A stretch of 64,000 nt of DNA from contig NC_088296.1 in NCBI RefSeq assembly GCF_032854445.1, positions 16,855,485-16,919,484 on the forward strand, in the 5' to 3' direction. The notes under the pieces are model-generated. The model saw only the letters and a program-made list of their open reading frames with translations. It had not been told where the DNA came from and did no database searches. This document shows positions 57,721-64,000 of this stretch, one piece after another. The stretch is from Liolophura sinensis. Its lineage: Eukaryota; Mollusca; Polyplacophora; Chitonida; Chitonidae. Positions within the stretch are counted from its first letter, which is position 1. Each line of letters opens with the position of its first letter. The translations under genes were made by a program, and so were the position numbers.

Positions 57721-58265
57721 TATCCTGGAAAAAGAGGACTTTGTGAAGCTACGCCTAGACAATCAACCTTAAATCGCTTCAGTTGCAAATAGAAATCGTT
57801 CTGCTAATGTTGTACTATAACTTTAATCAATAATTTTGGTATGGGTTCAGACTGGAAGGTCTACGATACAGTGACACAATCTCAAAAATTATTCTTACCG
57901 GCATGCATAATCAAAAAACCACATATGTATTCAAATATGTGTCCAATTTGAGCAAAAAAATCCAGCGCAAATAATACGATGGCTATAATTTATGATTCAA
58001 TTCAATTTCTGCAAAAGTCTTGTTTTATTTCTGATGCTTCAAACATGTTGATGTTCACACAAAACCTGCGTCAAAATTTTCATTAATGAACAACGATGTG
58101 TGCAATGTGATCATTTGTCCCATCAAAGAAAATGTAGTCATTAGGTTAATTCAGCTGGGCTTTCATTTAGAATTAGAGAAGGAGGTCAGAGTTCAAAAGT
58201 AGGAGGCTGAATTGAAAGTAATTACGCCACGATTACTAAATAAATAGAAACAATATTCATAGTAG
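57721..58265. other. AT-rich DNA, nothing recognised
   Basis: No motif or repeat supported. Confidence 0.4.
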
Positions 58266-58560
58266 GCGGCTACATGGATGGCTGTCGACAGGTACCTGCA
58301 GCCTGCTACGGGGATGGCAGTAGATAACTACATGTACCTGCAGCCTGATACGGGGATGGCAGTAGACAGCTGTCTGCAGCCTGCTACGGGGATGGCAGTA
58401 GACAACTGCCTGTAGCCTGCTACGGGGATGGCAGTAGGCAACTGCCTGCAGCCTGCCATGGGGATGGCAGTAGATAACTGCCTGCAGCCTGCTACGGGGA
58501 TGGCAGTAGACAGCTGTCTGCAGCCTGCTACTGGGATGGCAGCAGACAACTGTTCACAGC
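58266..58560. repeat. 36-bp minisatellite
   Basis: About eight copies of a unit with GCTACGGGGATGGCAGTAGA. As 36 is a multiple of three, a minus-strand frame with a 12-residue repeat (AIPVAGCRQLST) is open through it. Confidence 0.92.
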
Positions 58561-59520
58561 TTGGTATTTGCCCTTTTTGAACACCCTGCAACAGTGTATT
58601 AAAGATTCCTTGGAAAGCCAACTAATCACTGCATTGTTGGGATATTCTGTGTACATAAGCTATAAAAATGTTTGTGTATCTCCCAAAATATATTCATATC
58701 AACTGTCAAAACATTGGCTTAATCCATCAGGCTATCATTTTTCATATATGCATAACAAACATCACTGGAGTAAATCTACGCACATCATGAAGGTCCACAA
58801 AAACAGTTATTGTTTGCTTAGTTTTATTACCATTACCATGGGGCTGAAATAGCATTACCATGGGGATGAAATACAGCCAATTGCTCGACATTTAGGATTG
58901 TATTAGCCTTAAAGACTGAAAATATGGGTTAGAACGGAAAATGCCAGCGGCCAAATCACATATGTCACACAGCCTGAAAATATAGACAACATGGGTCATA
59001 GTTATTCTCTTTGAAGTCAACTGTCTACACTGTCGTGATTTATGCTGAATTTTTGATCATAAGAACTTTGTGGCCATCTTTGTGGTGCTAGAAGGTATGC
59101 CAGCTTGCTGGTTCCAGTGTATCGCCCCTATCAGCATAAATGTACACATAGCCCATCCTTCTGTCATATACCTTGGGGGCAATGTCAGTTTGAATGGGAA
59201 ATGTGTGTACATTTGTAAAGAGGAAAAACAAAGTCCCTACTAGAACTTGGAGATTTCACATTAACAGGCTTATCCAAGGCTTATCAATTCAGGCCCAAAA
59301 TTCATATTTTCCAAGCTAATTAATTACAATCTGTTCAAGTCTACACATGTTCAAGCTATAGCATATAAAATTACCTTAAAGTAGTTTAATTTTCATTCTT
59401 TCACATAATTTACACATCATACTGGGTATTAAGCAATTTAAAAGATGATGGAAAAAATATTTCTCTAAGAAACTCAGATTACTATACACAGTAGTTCACA
59501 CTGATTCTGTTGTCTCTACT
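58561..59520. other. Unique DNA, nothing recognised
   Basis: No exon or motif supported. Confidence 0.4.
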
Positions 59521-59521
59521 T

Positions 59522-59695
59522 CCAAGCCTTTCCAAGTTTTTCAAGGATTTCCAAGTTTTTCAAGGATTTCCAAGTTTTTTCAAGGATTTCCAAGTTTTTC
59601 AAAAATGTCAAGGTTTTTCAAGGATTTCCTAGTTTTTCAAAAATTTCAAGGTTTTTCAAGGATTTCCAAGTTTTTCCAAGGACTTCAAGACCCCA
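59522..59695. repeat. 18-19-bp minisatellite
   Basis: About nine copies of a unit like TTCCAAGTTTTTCAAGGAT. Confidence 0.88.
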
Positions 59696-60050
59696 TACGA
59701 ACCATGCTTGTGTAACCTGTGAATAGCTGTATGTCTTCTTTTTAGCACAATTAAGACATACTGTAACAGTAAATGGCACATATGAAAGGTCACCAACACT
59801 TCTCCTTTCTTTTGCAGCTGATTAAAAATGCAGATCTTACTTAATTCAATATAGTGTCTGTGGTTTGCATGTATTTAATAAGGCACACAGTGACTGGACT
59901 ACAAAAATCCCATAAACACATAACTTTAATCTGTACTCCCATGTTTATTGGAAGTTATTTGTTTTGAATGCATATTTAATGGTATATGGTAAAAAGCTCT
60001 GAAATCTAAATGCAATCTGTCTTTTTGTAAATGCTGAAATTGTCCTAAAC

Positions 60051-60212
60051 TTAATTATTTGTTTATCTGATTTGATCAGTGTTTTACACTGTACTCAAGA
60101 ATATTTCACTTATACGAAGGCGGTCAGCATTGTGGTGGGAGGAAACCGCGCAGAGCCCAGGGGAAACCCACGTCCATCCGCAGGTTGCTGGCAGACCTTC
60201 CCACTTACAGCC
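60051..60212 (-). mobile_element. SINE family 1, 5'-truncated
   Basis: Tail and body to CCTTCCCACTTACAGCCG. GAAATTGTCCTAAA before and GAAACTGTCCTCAAA after look like an eroded target-site duplication, so this is an older copy. Confidence 0.8.
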
Positions 60213-60229
60213 GAAACTGTCCTCAAAGC

Positions 60230-60830
60230 AGTCAGTTAAATACAGCTTTTGAAAACTGATTTACAGCAGTGTACAGCTGCATACTAAGGGATTTTCAAAA
60301 GGACTATATACTGACACCTGCGTCTAGCCAAGGAAAGTTGTCATCTATTGAGTGAACCGGTGATATGTGGCTAACAATATGATATAGCCCGCCACGCTCT
60401 TGGCAGCCAGCAATGTGATTCACAAGTATCTGAGGCTACTCAATAATGTTACATTTTGCAATCTATGAAATACGGTAATATTTGGCCTCTTAAAGTGGTG
60501 GCATGGCGCTCGGTATCTCGGCAATGTTTGGACGCAGAGAGCAGGAATGAACACTAGCCCTCATCAACGACAGTTTATTAACATCTCCTTCACTGTACGC
60601 ACTCTGGCAAAACTGGCCAATCAATAACGCAGAGCTGTCTCCAAGGTTGGCATGGCAACCAAGATGGCTGCCATAAGCCAGACATCAGAGTCTATTTCTA
60701 GAAATATTTCCATCAATAAAGCATGTATCAACTCAACCCACTTGCTCTGCTACTACCACAGTTTATGGTGAATAATCGGACTTCTATGATTATTATGAAC
60801 CTGATGTGCCAGTGTTACATGTGCGTGTGT
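60230..60830. other. Unique DNA with transcription-factor-like sites near 60645
   Basis: GGTTGGCATGGCAACC at 60645-60660 resembles an RFX X-box and is followed by AAGATGGCTGCC, resembling a YY1 site. No exon is seen. Confidence 0.3.
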
Positions 60831-60831
60831 A

Positions 60832-60980
60832 CGTGGGAAGGTCTGCCAGCAACTTGTGTATGGCCGTGGGTTTCCCCGCGGGCTATGCCCGGTTTCCTCC
60901 CACCATAATGATAGCCACCGTCATATAAGTGAAATATTCTTGAGTACGGTGTAAAACATCAATCAAATAAATAAATAGTT
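60832..60980 (+). mobile_element. SINE family 1, 5'-truncated
   Basis: From GTGGGAAGGTCTGCCAGCAA to the AAATAAATAAAT tail. Confidence 0.82.
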
Positions 60981-61142
60981 TGGTATTTCAAAATGTTCTT
61001 TCTAAAGCACACATTAAAGACCTAATTTTCCAGACAAGAAATTAATCAGACTTTATAAAAAAAATCTTATTTGGCCCTACAAGGTGAGAGAAACAATGAG
61101 AACCAAGGAAAATACATGATTCGACAAATGCTCATCTTCAGG

Positions 61143-61795
61143 TGAAATCCACTACCTGTAAACCCGAGTCTACCAGTAGTGCATATATGATCACACAACT
61201 GTAAACGGCAGTCTACCAGTAGTGCATATATGATCACACAACTGTAAACGGGAGTCTACCAGTAGTGCATATATGATCACACAACTGTAAACGGGAGTCT
61301 ACCAGTATTGCATATATCATCACACAACTGTAAACCAGAGTCTACCAGTAGTGCATACATGATCACACAGCTGCAAACCGAAGTCTACCAGTAGTGCATA
61401 TATGATCACACAACTGTAAACCAGAGTCTACCAGTAGTGCATATATGATCACATAGCTGTAAACCGAAGTCTACCAGTAGTGCATATATGATCACACAAC
61501 TGTAAACCAAGGTCTACCAGTAGTGCAGATATGATCACACAACTGTAAACCGGGGTCTACCAGTAGTGCATATATGATCACACAGCTGTAAACCGGAGTC
61601 TACCAGTAGTGCATATATGATCACACAACTGTAAACCAGAGTATACCAGTATTGCATATATCATCACACAACTGTAAACCGGAGTCCACCAGTAGTGCAT
61701 ATATGATCACAACTGAAAACCGAACTCTACCAGTAGTGCATATATGATCACACAACTGTAAACCAGAGTCTACCAGTTGTACATATATGATCAAT
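61143..61795. repeat. 43-bp minisatellite
   Basis: About fifteen copies of a unit with AGTCTACCAGTAGTGCATAT and ATGATCACACAACTGTAAAC. Confidence 0.93.
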
Positions 61796-62071
61796 AAACA
61801 TAAAAATACCGACATATATATAGACATGTCAGATTTGATCTCCATAGTGCATCTCTATTGTTCTGGTACGCAGAATCCTCCTATTCTTGTTTGTTAAAGA
61901 GAATGTCCAACACTGGCTCGCTATATATAAATACCAAATAAAGGTGAAAAAAGGACTGGTATGAATGCGAAATATTTATTTATCTGATTGCTGTTTGCTA
62001 CGCCATACTCTTCCACATGTAAATCGCCTAATGCATTCAGCCTGTACACTTGTGCCCTGTCTTCCATATTT

Positions 62072-62225
62072 ATGTATTCATTTACCTGATTGGTGTTTTA
62101 CGCCGTACTCCGGAATATTTCACTTATACGACGACGACCAGAATTGCATTGGGATGAAACCGGGCACAGCCCTGGGGAAACCCACGACCATCCGCAGGTT
62201 GCTGTCAGACCTTCCCACTTACGGT
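62072..62225 (-). mobile_element. SINE family 1, 5'-truncated
   Basis: Tail and body to CTTCCCACTTACGGTC. A further tail-like scrap (TTTATTTATCTGATTGCTGT) lies just before it at 61973-62010. Confidence 0.8.
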
Positions 62226-62229
62226 CAAA

Positions 62230-64000
62230 GATGAATAAACCAGCATTTACCAACACACCTCAAAACAACTGTCTGGGATTAATTGACAGAATTTAGCAAT
62301 ATAAGTATTTTAGTTATGGTTGGAATTTTAGGTCAGGTACAGTTGATTTGATTTTGCCAAAGGTCATTATGTAACTAAGCCAGTACACCCATGAAGATCT
62401 TTGTTTTCTCAATTCTCCCTACATGTTGCTCTGACATTTACTAAGATATCTGCTCCCACACATGTATAGAGCCAGTCTTCTAAAATGAACAGCTAATACA
62501 GTGTTTAAAGATTTTCTTGTCTGAGCCAGAACAAAAAAAAACAACTACAAAATCGGCGTCAGGCAGGCCTGATAAAAAATATCGCCTACATGTATCTGAA
62601 GAGGCAGATTCCTCGAGCTAATATCTGAAAACTCAATCCTCAGCAGCGAAAAAAAAAAAATGCTGAAAAACGAAATGACAAGCAAATGATACACCACCCA
62701 GACATTCACGACAGAGGTAACCCTCGCTAAAGTGTCCGTTATTTGACAAGGTGGGTCATTGCTCAATGTCCGTCGTCATTATTCGTTTATAATCAAGCCT
62801 GGCATGAGCTGTGATGTTAACAGCCTAAACACATGCTGTTACTGCAGGAGACCACCAAATTATGTCTTCACGTGAAGATGTATGACCGTTTGACAGCACA
62901 TGCGAGAAGCAGATCTTAGCAAATGACTGGCAAATTGCAACGTTGATACTCGATGATGTTTGAGCCGGTGACAGGTCAGAAATGCTGAATTTAAAATCAA
63001 GTCGACGTTTATTTGGTGGCATATCTGTAGAACTGTACCCGTGGAAGTAGAATTCAGCAGCGCCCACTTAAACCCCCTCGGCAAAGTATACGTACTCCTT
63101 TGATGACACAATGGATGAATTGAGGAACAGGACTCTGCATTTCTGTCCGTTCCATCAATGCAAAATAATCCTTTAAAATCGTTGATCGCAGTCAGCATGG
63201 TTAATTAGTTTGCACACGAGATAATACTTTAATGTTATTAGTAATTCCTACATGCCTAATTGGCATAAACAAACATGTTGGTGAACTAAAACATTATACT
63301 GAATTTGCTCTTAACTATTTTAGCTTACTAATGCGAAGAGCAGAATGAGCCAATGCTTTAAAAGCTCTTAGCATGAACACAGCCTGGGTTTGAACCCACA
63401 ACTAGGTGCAATAAATTACAAGCTAAAGATATGCACCAAATTGGGTTTAACTGCATACAAATTCTAATGTGAACCACTGGGGGATCTTTTATAGCATACA
63501 TTCCAAATTTGCAACCATATAATCTGGCAGCTGTATAAAAAAAAAAATACTGGTATTATTAAAAAGTGAAACCTCTACTCTTTCCTTCATTACAGTTTGC
63601 TTTCTCTCCCCCTTTCTATTCTCCTTCTTTCTTTTTGGTCTGTTTTAACCGAAGTGCCTTTCTGCTCAAGTTGAAAAGCAAGCTGTTCTTTACAGAAATG
63701 AATTGCAGCCAACAAAACACGATCTCTGTCGAGTTAACCAATCATTGGCTAATACAGCCTTAAGACCCCTATTTTCTTCTCTTTTTTTCCGATGCTGAAA
63801 ATTTGAGAGTACAAGCTGGATGACACAGTTAGAATTATCTGAGGAGCTCTTCAGTGCTAAGCAGAGATGTTAACCATAAAACAGTGGTCAATTAGTGTCA
63901 TCTGAACAGAGAGTGCCCGTGTCCACAGCACACCTAATCCAAAAAACAATGTGAGAACTACTTAGACAGTTATGGCGCTTCAAGGGTGCTTCAGACAGAC
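62230..64000. other. Unique DNA at window end, nothing recognised
   Basis: Presumed intron or upstream region of the RBPMS-like gene. Overlapping minus-strand frames at 62825-63198 are open in two frames but show no recognised motif or donor in the needed phase. Confidence 0.35.

Noticed and set aside
58328-58621. 97-codon minus-strand frame with a 12-residue repeat
   Set aside because: Follows the 36-bp minisatellite; no other evidence of coding.
62825-63198. Overlapping minus-strand frames as a first exon of the RBPMS-like gene
   Set aside because: No donor in phase 0 fitting the 56175 acceptor, and no similarity to known N-termini.

Overview
The window looks like nuclear DNA of a lophotrochozoan invertebrate, most likely a mollusc. 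It is AT-rich and gene-sparse. Its coding exons are short, with GT/AG borders and consistent phases, and introns run to several kb. tRNA-derived SINEs occur about every 3 kb, and there are many minisatellites. There are no operons or bacterial features. The species assignment is inference.

Left gene (about 5.4-11.06 kb, minus strand): the 3' part, perhaps all, of a type I membrane receptor. Six exons join in phase. They encode three immunoglobulin domains, a stalk plus transmembrane exon, and a short cytoplasmic tail with an ITIM-like VQYEII motif. Just downstream of the transmembrane exon, inside the following intron, the 3' half of that exon together with its splice donor is repeated eight more times in a 97/101-bp tandem array.

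Middle (about 11-38 kb): mostly repeats. It holds a 65-bp satellite that has been duplicated together with a piece of SINE, a 59-bp array, 29-bp and 63-bp arrays, several SINEs with clear target-site duplications, a composite SINE insertion, and a dispersed repeat pair. Coding evidence is thin: an EGF-like terminal exon (18.49 kb, plus strand), a decayed second copy of it (22.87 kb), and two weak exon candidates at 30.37 and 32.17 kb.

Right gene (38.29-56.18 kb, minus strand; 5' end beyond what I can identify): an orthologue of RBPMS / couch potato / MEC-8, an RNA-binding protein. RRM1 is encoded by exons at 56.1, 55.4 or 55.05, 52.1 and 51.0 kb; the linker by 51.0, 49.2, (44.8) and 42.5 kb; a complete second RRM by 42.4, 41.4 and 38.3 kb. 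All junctions agree in phase. Two 54-nt exons at 55.37 and 55.05 kb encode alternative versions of the same RRM1 segment (11 of 18 residues identical) and look mutually exclusive. A 55-nt cassette at 44.86 kb would shift the frame and remove RRM2 unless it is paired with an extended upstream donor. The RRM2 intron contains a 1,032-bp segment duplicated in tandem, apparently without differences.

56.2-64 kb is intron or upstream sequence of the RBPMS-like gene, with minisatellites, SINE fragments and one stretch resembling conserved regulatory DNA.

The strongest candidates for something undescribed are the transmembrane-exon array and the mutually exclusive RRM1 exons.
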